A stretch of DNA of 5,779 nt from NCBI GenBank assembly GCA_050944015.1, contig JBMNQG010000078.1, positions 1 to 5,779 on the forward strand, in the 5' to 3' direction. The position numbers and the translations under genes were made by a program. This document shows, piece after piece, positions 1 through 5,709 of the stretch. The notes beneath the pieces are model-generated. The model saw nothing but the letters and a program-made list of their open reading frames with translations, made no database searches and was not told the DNA's origin. The stretch is from DUOX01 sp050944015 (GTDB lineage Bacteria > Bacillota > Clostridia > Oscillospirales > Oscillospiraceae). Positions within the stretch are counted from its first letter, which is position 1; every line of letters starts with the position of its first letter.

Positions 1-346
1 GGCTGGAAAGTCTATGCCCGCCGTATAGTGGCCGCTTGAAAGCTCTATGCTGAAGGAAATCCTCGCAGGCGTTTCCGTGGCGGGCGCAGGCGTTTCCTCG
101 GGGGAAGGAGCCGCATCCGGCACTGTGCCCGTTTGGGCCGGCGGGGTCGCGCCTATGTCGCCGCCGTCGGGGGCGTCGCCATCCCCAAGATTGCTTAATA
201 TCACGATGACGGCAATGGCGATAAGTATATACCACCATTTAAACCTCTTCCGTTCCGCAGTTGGGACACACCCTCGCCGACTTGTCCATTTCCGCCCCGC
301 AGTTTTTGCATCTGGCGTTTTTGTCCACGCGTCCGTTTTCGTTCAT
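1..346 (-). pseudogene. Zinc-ribbon membrane protein, split by a frameshift and truncated by the window edge
   Basis: The start is ATG at 346, placed 8 bases after an AGAGGG ribosome binding site. Frame one gives a 35-aa zinc ribbon with Cys13-x2-Cys16 and Cys27-x2-Cys30, then stops at 241-239. The next frame, read from about 250 to 1 and still open at the edge, gives KRFKWWYILIAIAVIVILSN (a basic flank plus one membrane helix, about 246-190). After it come a Pro/Thr/Glu/Ala-rich linker and the start of a domain reading SIELSSGHYTAGIDFPA. No usable start codon precedes the helix in that frame. Dropping one A from GGAACGG (253/254 on the plus strand) would join the halves as CPNCGRKRFKWW. Zinc ribbon, single helix, flexible linker and an extracellular domain is a common Clostridial architecture of unknown function. 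The break could be a true mutation, an assembly error or, less likely, recoding. Confidence 0.62.
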
Positions 347-491
347 GTCAAACACCCTCTCTTGCGGATATTTGCCCGTCATGTGCTTTTCTTAGTTTAT
401 CCAATGCTTTGATTTTATTCACACCCCGCTCAAATATCGCTATGAAAGGGCGCCGCCGAGACCGGACCTGTTCGCCAATACTGCTATGTAA

Positions 492-520
492 AGCAGGTTT
501 ACGCTTATGGCAAACCTGCT
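492..520. repeat. Perfect 9-bp inverted repeat (hairpin)
   Basis: The arms AGCAGGTTT (492-500) and AAACCTGCT (512-520) are perfectly complementary around an 11-base loop. The hairpin begins 9 bases beyond the stop codon of the 29-aa micro-ORF, so it could end or stabilise that transcript. On the minus strand it is followed by TTACAT rather than a run of T, so it is not a classical intrinsic terminator. Confidence 0.5.
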
Positions 521-529
521 GAAAACCGC

Positions 530-619
530 CTAAAAGAAGCATCCGCAGCGGCGACGCCTTGGCAATCTGCGGAACCCGCACCTGAACGGCCGGCAGCCTC
601 TAAAAAAACACCACCACAT
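530..619 (-). CDS. 29-aa Cys/Arg/Phe-rich micro-ORF, unknown function
   Basis: ATG at 619 sits 6 bases after AAAAGGAGGT, the best ribosome binding site in the window. The peptide begins MWWCFFRGC and ends in RRRRCGCFF. Of its 29 residues, 9 are Arg (7, 10, 13, 17, 18, 21-24), 5 are Cys (4, 9, 14, 25, 27), 6 are Phe and 2 are Trp. It has no acidic residue, so it would be extremely basic with aromatic ends. I do not recognise the family. It could be a membrane-active or nucleic-acid/metal-binding small protein, or a leader peptide whose translation matters more than its product. A run of seven T at codons 4-6 could allow slippage. A strong site with a short ORF can arise by chance, so coding status is only moderately supported. 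Confidence 0.45.
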   Translation of the reverse strand: MWWCFFRGCRPFRCGFRRLPRRRRCGCFF

Positions 620-625
620 GGTATT

Positions 626-635
626 ACCTCCTTTT
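626..635 (-). promoter_or_regulatory. Consensus Shine-Dalgarno site of the 29-aa micro-ORF
   Basis: AAAAGGAGGT on the minus strand, 6 bases before ATG at 619, matches the anti-Shine-Dalgarno complement almost perfectly. It is the main reason to treat the short ORF as translated. The 158 bases between it and the 57-aa gene contain no promoter that I find convincing. Confidence 0.6.
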
Positions 636-777
636 CACATGCGCGGCTGTCAAACTCGCGCTACTACATACTATGCGGTTTATCCCTACGGCGTCATGAC
701 AAGCAGCGCGCATCAGAAAGGTACATATGAAGCGGCGGCCATTAAAATGCGAAAAACAAACTCCCGCAGGGCAAAAT

Positions 778-951
778 CTAAATGTCCCCGCTCAACAGGT
801 TTTCCACGTACCTTTTGAGGCTTTCATATGAGTTGACGTTGCCGGCCCGGGTGCTGATTTGGTTCCGGACATAAGCCGGAAGCTCATCAAAATATTTCCT
901 CGCCTTCGGGTCCTTTTCAAGCATTTCATACATATCCCGGTACTTGCGCAT
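778..951 (-). CDS. Small 57-aa conserved-looking protein, unknown function
   Basis: ATG at 951 follows GGGAGGTG (964-957), a near-perfect ribosome binding site at 5-6 bases. The 57-aa product begins MRKYRDMYEMLEKDPKARKY, continues FDELPAYVRNQISTRAGNVN and ends in a helix with YESLKRYVENLLSGDI. It is rich in charged helical residues and has no Cys, signal peptide or membrane segment, so it is probably a cytosolic, all-helical protein. The block FDxLPxYVxxQISTRAxxVNSxESL resembles a small orphan protein that I recall from gut Clostridia, but I cannot name a function. It is not in the same frame as a neighbour and lies downstream of the tRNA terminator, so it probably has its own transcript. Confidence that it is a real gene is high. 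Confidence 0.82.
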   Translation of the reverse strand: MRKYRDMYEMLEKDPKARKYFDELPAYVRNQISTRAGNVNSYESLKRYVENLLSGDI

Positions 952-965
952 GGTATCACCTCCCG

Positions 966-982
966 GTTAGGATTCTCCCAAC
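966..982 (-). promoter_or_regulatory. Short hairpin immediately before a Shine-Dalgarno site
   Basis: On the minus strand GTTGGGA and TCCTAAC pair over 7 bp (one G-U) around the loop GAA. The 3' arm ends one base before the GGGAGGTG of the 57-aa gene. In RNA it would sit directly against the ribosome binding site, so it could tune initiation or protect the 5' end. It is short enough to occur by chance. Confidence 0.25.
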
Positions 983-1040
983 GGGCGAAAATATCCGGGA
1001 AAACCCCAGGCATATTTGACACAGGCCGGAACAGAGCAAA

Positions 1041-1077
1041 ATAAAAAAACCCTCAAACCGTTAACGGTTGAGGGTTT
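1041..1077 (-). terminator. Rho-independent terminator of tRNA-Arg
   Basis: On the minus strand AAACCCTCAA pairs with TTGAGGGTTT (arms 1068-1077 and 1047-1056), enclosing the self-complementary CCGTTAACGG with one bulged base. It is followed by a T7 run (1049-1043). It starts 10 bases beyond the CCA end of the tRNA and reads in the same direction, which is a textbook arrangement. Confidence 0.92.
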
Positions 1078-1086
1078 CGTTCCGCT

Positions 1087-1163
1087 TGGCACGCCCTAAG
1101 AGATTCGAACTCCTGACCTTCTGGTCCGTAGCCAGACGCTCTATCCAGCTGAGCTAAGGGCGC
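1087..1163 (-). tRNA. tRNA-Arg (anticodon ACG)
   Basis: The minus strand folds as a standard 77-nt tRNA with an encoded CCA. The acceptor stem is GCGCCCT/AGGGCGT with a terminal G-U pair, followed by discriminator G and CCA (1089-1087). The D arm is GCTC-AGCTGGATA-GAGC. The anticodon stem is TCTGG/CCAGA around the seven-base loop CTACGGA, giving anticodon ACG. The T arm contains TTCGAAT. ACG is read as arginine and its A34 is normally deaminated to inosine by TadA, letting it decode CGU, CGC and CGA. It is a lone tRNA gene with its own promoter and terminator. I saw no duplicated 3' end suggesting integration at this site. Confidence 0.97.
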
Positions 1164-1179
1164 CCGAGAGCGCCCTAGT

Positions 1180-1208
1180 ATAATAGCACAGACGGAAGGG
1201 AATTTCAA
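1180..1208 (-). promoter_or_regulatory. Sigma-70/SigA promoter of tRNA-Arg
   Basis: The minus strand has -35 TTGAAA (1208-1203), exactly 17 bases, then -10 TATTAT (1185-1180). Transcription would start near 1173, about 10 bases before the mature tRNA 5' end. The spacing and position fit a stable-RNA promoter of the housekeeping sigma factor. Confidence 0.88.
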
Positions 1209-1223
1209 GTGTTTTTTTAATAG

Positions 1224-1249
1224 AGCTGTTTTTTATCGGAAAAAACGCT
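1224..1249 (-). terminator. Possible weak terminator hairpin after the YtxH-like gene
   Basis: AGC-t-GTTTTTT (1224-1234) pairs with AAAAAAC-GCT (1240-1249) around ATCGG, leaving one bulged base. It lies 15 bases beyond the stop codon of the YtxH-like gene and just upstream of the tRNA promoter, the right place to separate the two transcripts. The stem is A/T-rich and weak, and the T-rich tail is interrupted, so termination is uncertain. Confidence 0.35.
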
Positions 1250-1263
1250 GTTAATACAACCGC

Positions 1264-1434
1264 CTACCAGCCCATGGCCTCGTTGATGCTTTCAATTACC
1301 TCTCCTACGGACCTTAAGGCCTTGCCCACCATTTTCTTCCCGTTTTTCTTCGGCGTCGCGACAGCCATGCCGATGGCGGAGCCCACCATAAGGCCCAGGC
1401 CCACGCCTTTAACAAAATTCATACCGTTATTCAT
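1264..1434 (-). CDS. YtxH-like small membrane protein (56 aa)
   Basis: ATG at 1434 is chosen because GGAGGG (1448-1443) lies 8 bases before it. A longer in-frame reading upstream (to about 1584) has no such site and runs through the palindromic regulatory region. The product begins MNNGMNFVKGVGLGLMVGSA. One Gly/Ala-rich hydrophobic helix spans about residues 8-26. It is followed by the basic patch PKKNGKK (29-35) and an amphipathic tail (SVGEVIESINEAMGW). A Gly-rich helix followed by a lysine stretch is the layout of YtxH-type general-stress envelope proteins, which are often short and poorly conserved. The tail would face the cytoplasm by the positive-inside rule. Specific function is unknown. 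It could equally be an unrelated small membrane protein of the same shape. Confidence 0.75.
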   Translation of the reverse strand: MNNGMNFVKGVGLGLMVGSAIGMAVATPKKNGKKMVGKALRSVGEVIESINEAMGW

Positions 1435-1511
1435 ATGGTTATCCCTCCATTTTTTATTCTTCTGTCTGCAAAATGGCAGTGACGAAAGAACCGCCTTCAA
1501 TTTTAGCGCTC

Positions 1512-1535
1512 TTGACACTACCTTTATAGTGTCAA
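1512..1535. promoter_or_regulatory. Perfect 9-6-9 inverted repeat, candidate operator
   Basis: TTGACACTA (1512-1520) and TAGTGTCAA (1527-1535) are perfect reverse complements around CCTTTA. A perfect 24-bp dyad in a divergent intergenic region is typical of a dimeric repressor or activator site. Each arm also begins with TTGACA, the consensus -35. On the plus strand, AATAAT follows at 16 bases; on the minus strand no good -10 sits at 16-19 bases. It lies 78 bases upstream of the YtxH-like start. No regulator gene is adjacent, so the binding protein is unknown. It resembles the CIRCE element only in arm length. Confidence 0.5.
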
Positions 1536-1660
1536 TAATTTGCCGGATAATGAACCAGCAGAGAAAGATCTGTCCCACATACATTCACCGCCATTTTTTC
1601 AGAATGCCTTTTAATTGCAAGGATAGTATGCGCACGAAACAATTTTATAATGCATTATTA

Positions 1661-1690
1661 CTTTTCCTGTTATACTATACACAGGAAGGG
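1661..1690. repeat. 10-bp hairpin enclosing a TATACT box
   Basis: CTTTTCCTGT (1661-1670) pairs with ACAGGAAGGG (1681-1690): seven Watson-Crick pairs next to the loop, then two T-G pairs and a C-G. The loop is TATACTATAC, which itself contains a -10-like TATACT. This could be an operator over a promoter, but no good -35 lies 16-18 bases upstream. Confidence 0.3.
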
Positions 1691-1741
1691 ATAACATTTT
1701 CTGCTTCTCTGGAAAAAACAAGCAATCAAGCGCCGTGCATG

Positions 1742-1771
1742 TTGCGCGCGCGGCTCAATATGTGATAGAAT
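1742..1771 (+). promoter_or_regulatory. Candidate promoter of the three-gene operon
   Basis: TTGCGC (1742-1747) is separated by 18 bases from TAGAAT (1766-1771), which carries the extended -10 dinucleotide TG one base upstream (TGATAGAAT). Transcription would start near 1778, giving a leader of about 57 bases before the ATG at 1835. The -35 matches the consensus at only the first three bases plus the fifth position (C instead of A differs), so the extended -10 would have to compensate. Confidence 0.4.
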
Positions 1772-1834
1772 AACCGAAAAGCCGCCATTTCACAGTGGTT
1801 TCAGCGGTAAAATAAAAAATGAAAGGGCAAATAT

Positions 1835-2608
1835 ATGACCGTCAACATACTGGCTGTAGGAGACGTCTGCGGCTCAAACGGGCTGGAATTCCTGAGGGCG
1901 CACCTGCGCAGCGTGAAAAAAATTAAAAACATTGCGTTTACCGTCGTTAACGGCGAAAACGCCAACGTGGTGGGAATCACCCCAAGGCAGGCGGATTATA
2001 TATTCGCCTCCGGAGCGGATGTAATCACCATGGGCAACCACATCTGGACCCGTTGGGAGATGCAGCCCTATCTGGACGGAAACAGCCGCATCCTGCGGCC
2101 GGCCAACTATGCCCCCCAGTGCCCGGGCAGGGGCTACGGCGTGTACGAAACTAAATTCGGCCCCATATGCGTCATCAATCTCATGGGCAGGTACGCCCTG
2201 GATACCAACGTGGATAACCCCTTTGTGGTTGTTGAGAGCATACTGGAAAAAATCGACACAAAAGTGATTCTTGTGGATATGCATGCCGAGGCCACCAGCG
2301 AACGCCGGGCAATGGGCTATTTTTTGGACGGGCGCGTCAGCGCCGTCTGGGGCACCCACACCCACGTGCAGACCTCCGACGCGGAAGTGCTGCCCCGCGG
2401 GACCGGCTACATCACCGACCTGGGCATGACGGGTCCCGTCCACTCTGTGCTGGGCATAGACCTGGAACAGTCCATCTCAAAGTTTCTGGGCGATCCGCCC
2501 CAGCGCTACAGGTCCGCCTCAGGCCCCTGCAAAATGGAATGCGCCGTATTTGAAATAGACATGAACACCGGAAAATGCCTTAGCGCGGAGGCTTTGCGGA
2601 TTCAATAA
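1835..2608 (+). CDS. ymdB: YmdB-like (TIGR00282 family) metallophosphodiesterase
   Basis: The 257-aa product is about the length of Bacillus subtilis YmdB (264 aa). The family's two-metal site can be read in order: Asp10 (VGDVCG), Glu41 and Asn42 (NGEN), Asn68 and His69 (GNH), His150 (DMHAE), His175 and His177 (GTHTHV). All are present, so the enzyme should be active. The family is cytosolic. YmdB hydrolyses phosphodiester bonds, including 2',3'-cyclic nucleotides, and in B. subtilis affects RNA levels and the choice between biofilm and motility. Substrate here is inferred. The ATG at 1835 follows AAAGGG by 7 bases. In many Bacillota this gene lies beside the RNase Y gene. Here it is followed after 33 bases by an SbcD-like gene instead, probably on one transcript. 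The gene symbol rests on family resemblance, not a search. Confidence 0.92.
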   Translation: MTVNILAVGDVCGSNGLEFLRAHLRSVKKIKNIAFTVVNGENANVVGITPRQADYIFASGADVITMGNHIWTRWEMQPYLDGNSRILRPANYAPQCPGRGYGVYETKFGPICVINLMGRYALDTNVDNPFVVVESILEKIDTKVILVDMHAEATSERRAMGYFLDGRVSAVWGTHTHVQTSDAEVLPRGTGYITDLGMTGPVHSVLGIDLEQSISKFLGDPPQRYRSASGPCKMECAVFEIDMNTGKCLSAEALRIQ

Positions 2609-2641
2609 CACATTAGCCAAAGGGTTTTGGGAGGATAAGCA

Positions 2642-3745
2642 ATGATTAGAGTACTGCACGCCGCCGACCTGCACCTGGACTCGGCCTTCGAGGCCCTGTC
2701 CGACGCCAAGGCAGCCCAGCGCCGGACAGAACAGCGGGAACTGCTGCTGAAAATGGCAAAACTGGCGGAGACTTCGGGGGCACAGATTCTGCTCCTGGCG
2801 GGCGACCTGCTGGACAGCGAAAGCCCGTACATGGAAACCGTCGAAATCTTTCAGCAGGTCTTCGGCAGCCTCAAAATACCGGTATTTATTTCCCCGGGCA
2901 ACCACGACTACTGGTCTTCCCGCTCCCCCTACGCCCGAATTAAAATGCCGGAGAACGTACATATCTTCCAAAGCGAAACCATCAGGTGCGTGGAGCTCCC
3001 CGAACTGGGCGTTAGGGTCTGGGGCGCCGGCTTTACAGGCAGCAGCGCTTCCCCCCTCCTGTCCGGCTTCAGGCGGGAGAAAAGCGGCGATTTGGTTGAC
3101 ATAATGTTGATGCACGGCCAGGTGGGCGCAAAGGACAGCGTCTATAACCCCATCACCGAGGAGGAGCTTGCCTGCAGCGGCATGGACTATGTGGCCCTGG
3201 GCCACGTGCACGCATACAGCGGCCCGCGAAGGGCCGGAAACACCTGGTACGCCTGGCCCGGCTGCACCGAAGGCCGGGGCTTTGACGAGCTGGGCGAAAA
3301 GGGGGTCATCCTGGCCGACGTGGGTATAGGACGGTGCGAAATAAGCTTCATCCCCCTGGCAGGCAGGAGATACGAAATAGTGGAAGTTGACATAACAAAC
3401 ACTGCTGACGTTGCTGCGGCGGTGGCCGCCGCAGTGCCGGACGATTCGGAAAGGGACGTATTCCGCATAGTCCTAAAAGGCGAGTGCTCCTCCGAACCGG
3501 ATATAAGCGGGCTCTACAGGCAGTTTTCACCCCGGTTTTTCCAGCTGCAGATTCGGGACAAGACCACCCTGCGGCGGGATGTCTGGGAAAAGGCGGGGGA
3601 GGACACCCTGCGGGGGCTGTTTCTCACAAAGCTGCGGCGGATGTACGAGGCGGAAACCGACGAAAAGGAGCGGGATAAAATTGTCCAGGCCGCCCGCTGG
3701 GGCCTGAGGGCTCTGGAAAACGGGGAGGAGCTGTATACGTTATGA
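2642..3745 (+). CDS. SbcD/Mre11-like (YhaO-like) DNA repair metallophosphoesterase
   Basis: The 367-aa product carries the calcineurin-like motifs of Mre11/SbcD in order: Asp9-x-His11 (ADLHLD), Asp55 (AGDLLD), Asn87-His88-Asp89 (PGNHDYW), His158 (LMHGQ), and His188-x-His190 (LGHVHAY). The catalytic domain ends near residue 225. The rest is a capping/partner-binding region with an amphipathic C-terminus (about 300-367). Such proteins are Mn-dependent nucleases that act on DNA ends or hairpins together with a coiled-coil ATPase. Length and motif wording are closer to B. subtilis YhaO (about 408 aa) than to classical SbcD. The start is fixed by GGGAGG (2629-2634), 7 bases upstream. It overlaps the ATPase gene by 4 bases (ATGA), strongly implying a complex made in fixed proportion. 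No key metal ligand is missing. Nuclease activity is inferred from the family. Confidence 0.92.
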   Translation: MIRVLHAADLHLDSAFEALSDAKAAQRRTEQRELLLKMAKLAETSGAQILLLAGDLLDSESPYMETVEIFQQVFGSLKIPVFISPGNHDYWSSRSPYARIKMPENVHIFQSETIRCVELPELGVRVWGAGFTGSSASPLLSGFRREKSGDLVDIMLMHGQVGAKDSVYNPITEEELACSGMDYVALGHVHAYSGPRRAGNTWYAWPGCTEGRGFDELGEKGVILADVGIGRCEISFIPLAGRRYEIVEVDITNTADVAAAVAAAVPDDSERDVFRIVLKGECSSEPDISGLYRQFSPRFFQLQIRDKTTLRRDVWEKAGEDTLRGLFLTKLRRMYEAETDEKERDKIVQAARWGLRALENGEELYTL

Positions 3746-5709
3746 GAATAAAAAAAATGAGCGCCTCCTTTGGCGCGCTGCAAAACAGCCGGCTGGAACT
3801 GGACGGGGGGCTGAACATTGTGTACGCCCCCAACGAGACCGGCAAATCCACCTGGTGCGCCTTCATTCTGGCAATGCTCTACGGCATCAACACCTCCGAA
3901 AAGGAGAGGGCCGGCTACAAGCCCGACAAGATTAAATACGCCCCCTGGTCCGGCAGCCCCATGGAGGGGAGCATGGACATTGAGTTCAGGGGCAGGGACA
4001 TCACACTGAAAAGGTGGACCCGCAGGGCTTCGGCACCCATGAAGGAGTTTTCCGCAGTCTACACGGGCACGGCGGACGAAGTGCCCGGCCTGAACTCCTC
4101 CGACGCCGGAGAGACGATAACCGGTGTGCCTAAAGGGGTGTTCGAGCGCAGCGCCTTCATACGCCAGGCGGATTTGGCCGTAAGCGGCAGCCCGGAGCTG
4201 GAGCGCCGCATAAGCGCCATTGTTTCCACCGGGGAGGAGGACAGCTCCTTCACCGAGGCGGAAAGCCGCCTGCGGGCATGGCAGCGGAAGCGCAGGCACA
4301 ACAAATACGGCGCCCTGCCCGAGCTGGAAAGCAGGATGTCCGAAACCAGGCAGCGGCTGAAGGATATGAAAGACGCCCTGAGGGAGCGCTGGAAGCTGGA
4401 AGAGGCCCTTGAGTCCGCCCAAGCCCGCCGGGAGGAACTCTTCAGGGAAGTTGAGGAGAGCAGGAAGCTCCGGCGCAGGGAGGTTTTAAACAGGATTGCC
4501 GCAATACAGAACGAGATTCGGGAAAAACAGCAGGCCGCCATAGAAACCCAGGCGGAGGCCGGCCGCCGCAGGGAGGAACTGGCTCAAAGCCTCTTCGGGA
4601 CGCGGGAGCCCGGCGAGGTGGAGAAAGACGTGCGGCAGGACCTGGAGCGGGCCTCCGCCCTGAGGGCCCGGGCCGGCAAAAGGTTTTCACCCCTCCTTTG
4701 GATAATTCCCGCAGTCCTTTGCGCTGCGGCCCTGGCCGCAGGCTTTCTGTGGGAATTTAAACTGTTCATAGCGGGAGGCTTGCTCCTTGCGGCTGCCGCC
4801 GCGCTCTTCGTCCGCGTGTGGAAGAACAACAAGGCCAGCGGCAAAGCCCTGGAGGAACTGAAGACAATTTTGGACAAATACTCCGCCCTGGACGTGGGCG
4901 GCATATCGGAGGCGCTGAGCAGGCACCGGGAGCTCTGGAGCGCCTGGCAGGAGGCCAGGGAGAGGGCGGAAAAGGCCTCCTCCGAGCTTGAAGCCGCCCG
5001 GGAACGGCAAAAGCAGGCGGACAAGGAGCTTCTCGGCGACCTGGACTTTACCTCTGGGGACACGGAGGCGGCATATCTGACCCGCAAACTAGCCTCCGCG
5101 GAGGAAGAGGTGCGCTCGCTCCGGGAAATGGCGGCCGCCGCCAGGGGCAGGCTGGAAGCCCAGGGAGACCCCATGGTCCTTGAATCGGAGCTAAGGAGCC
5201 TCAAGTCCCGCCACAGGGAGCTTACGGAGCAGTACGAGGCCCTGGATTTGGCCGTAAACGTCCTGAGGGAGGCCGGAGCGGAAATACAAAGCCGCTTTTC
5301 TCCCCGGCTCAGCCGCCGGGCAACGGAGCTTATGGCCGGTTTAACCGGCGGCCGCTACGACGAGCTTGCGCTGGACAGGGAGCTGTCCGCCAGGGCAAGA
5401 CGCGTGGGCGACATGATAAGCCGGGAAACGGTCTATTTGAGCAAGGGAACCCTGGACCAGCTGTATCTGGCCCTGCGCCTGGCCATATGCGAGCTGGCTC
5501 TGGAGTCTGATGAGCCCTGTCCCATAATTCTGGACGACAGCCTGGTGAATTTCGACGAGGAGCGCATGGGCCTGGCCCTGGAGCTCCTGCTGGAGATGGC
5601 TAATTCCCGCCAGATAATACTCTTCACCTGCCATCGGCGGGAGGCGGAGTATTTTTCCGGCAAAGACAGGAAAAATGTGAGCATAATAACCCTAAACGGC
5701 CAAAAATAA
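3742..5709 (+). CDS. SbcC/Rad50-like (YhaN-like) AAA/ABC-type ATPase with central membrane helices
   Basis: The 655-aa product has split ABC-ATPase heads. The N-terminal half has Walker A APNETGKST (29-37) and a Q-loop FIRQ (139-142). The C-terminal half has signature LSKGTLDQLYLALRLA (566-581), Walker B IILDD (595-599) with D-loop region VNFDEERM, and switch His631 (TCHRR). Between them lie a first charged coiled coil (about 175-312), two predicted membrane helices (about 316-337 and 341-360) flanked by Arg/Lys on both sides, and a second coiled coil (about 362-515). Classical SbcC/Rad50 (around 1000 aa) has a CxxC zinc hook at that apex; none is present here. B. subtilis YhaN is the closest recognised relative. 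It should power and gate the upstream nuclease, with heads in the cytoplasm and the arms' tip in the membrane. GGAGG lies 13 bases before the overlapping ATG, consistent with translational coupling. Walker A begins with Ala instead of the usual Gly. Confidence 0.92.
   Translation: MRIKKMSASFGALQNSRLELDGGLNIVYAPNETGKSTWCAFILAMLYGINTSEKERAGYKPDKIKYAPWSGSPMEGSMDIEFRGRDITLKRWTRRASAPMKEFSAVYTGTADEVPGLNSSDAGETITGVPKGVFERSAFIRQADLAVSGSPELERRISAIVSTGEEDSSFTEAESRLRAWQRKRRHNKYGALPELESRMSETRQRLKDMKDALRERWKLEEALESAQARREELFREVEESRKLRRREVLNRIAAIQNEIREKQQAAIETQAEAGRRREELAQSLFGTREPGEVEKDVRQDLERASALRARAGKRFSPLLWIIPAVLCAAALAAGFLWEFKLFIAGGLLLAAAAALFVRVWKNNKASGKALEELKTILDKYSALDVGGISEALSRHRELWSAWQEARERAEKASSELEAARERQKQADKELLGDLDFTSGDTEAAYLTRKLASAEEEVRSLREMAAAARGRLEAQGDPMVLESELRSLKSRHRELTEQYEALDLAVNVLREAGAEIQSRFSPRLSRRATELMAGLTGGRYDELALDRELSARARRVGDMISRETVYLSKGTLDQLYLALRLAICELALESDEPCPIILDDSLVNFDEERMGLALELLLEMANSRQIILFTCHRREAEYFSGKDRKNVSIITLNGQK

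Larger units (their letters stand above)
1435..1834. other. 400-bp divergent intergenic region
   Basis: This stretch lies between the minus-strand YtxH-like gene and the plus-strand three-gene operon. It is clearly more A/T-rich than the genes to the right. It contains a 9-bp perfect dyad (1512-1535), a 10-bp hairpin over a TATACT box (1661-1690), and a forward promoter candidate (1742-1771). The TATAAT at 1646-1651 has no fitting -35 on the plus strand. I see no convincing gene or structured RNA here. Confidence 0.6.

Noticed and set aside
47..412. 121-aa plus-strand ORF over the zinc-ribbon gene
   Set aside because: It is antisense to a well-recognised zinc ribbon and membrane helix, has no good ribosome binding site, and its composition is that of a shadow frame.
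348..422. GTG-started 24-aa reading (MNKIKALDKLRKAHDGQISA...) on the minus strand, ending just before the zinc-ribbon start, and its longer in-frame extension to 581
   Set aside because: The ribosome binding site is weak (GAGCGGGG close to the GTG) and the longer version overlaps the 29-aa micro-ORF without its own site. It might be a coupled leader ORF, but the evidence is too thin.
771..790. Possible terminator just past the 57-aa gene (GCCCTGCGGGAG followed by TTTGTTTTT on the minus strand)
   Set aside because: Only three base pairs form around a three-base loop, too weak to call.
1087..1163. tRNA-Arg as an integration site for a mobile element
   Set aside because: There is no integrase gene, no second copy of the tRNA 3' end, and no phage-like genes in the window.
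1628..1765. 46-aa plus-strand ORF starting MRTKQFYNALLLFLLYYTQE
   Set aside because: A weak AAGGA lies upstream, but the ORF runs through a hairpin and the operon's promoter candidate, and its second half looks non-coding.
1783..1808. Leader hairpin CCGCCA...TGG...CGG before the YmdB-like gene, considered as a riboswitch or attenuator
   Set aside because: The pairing is short and broken by a large one-sided bulge, and no known riboswitch core is recognisable in the roughly 57-base leader.
3514..4422. 302-aa minus-strand ORF opposite the YhaO/YhaN-like genes
   Set aside because: It is antisense to two genes with complete motifs. Long opposite-strand frames are expected in GC-rich coding DNA.
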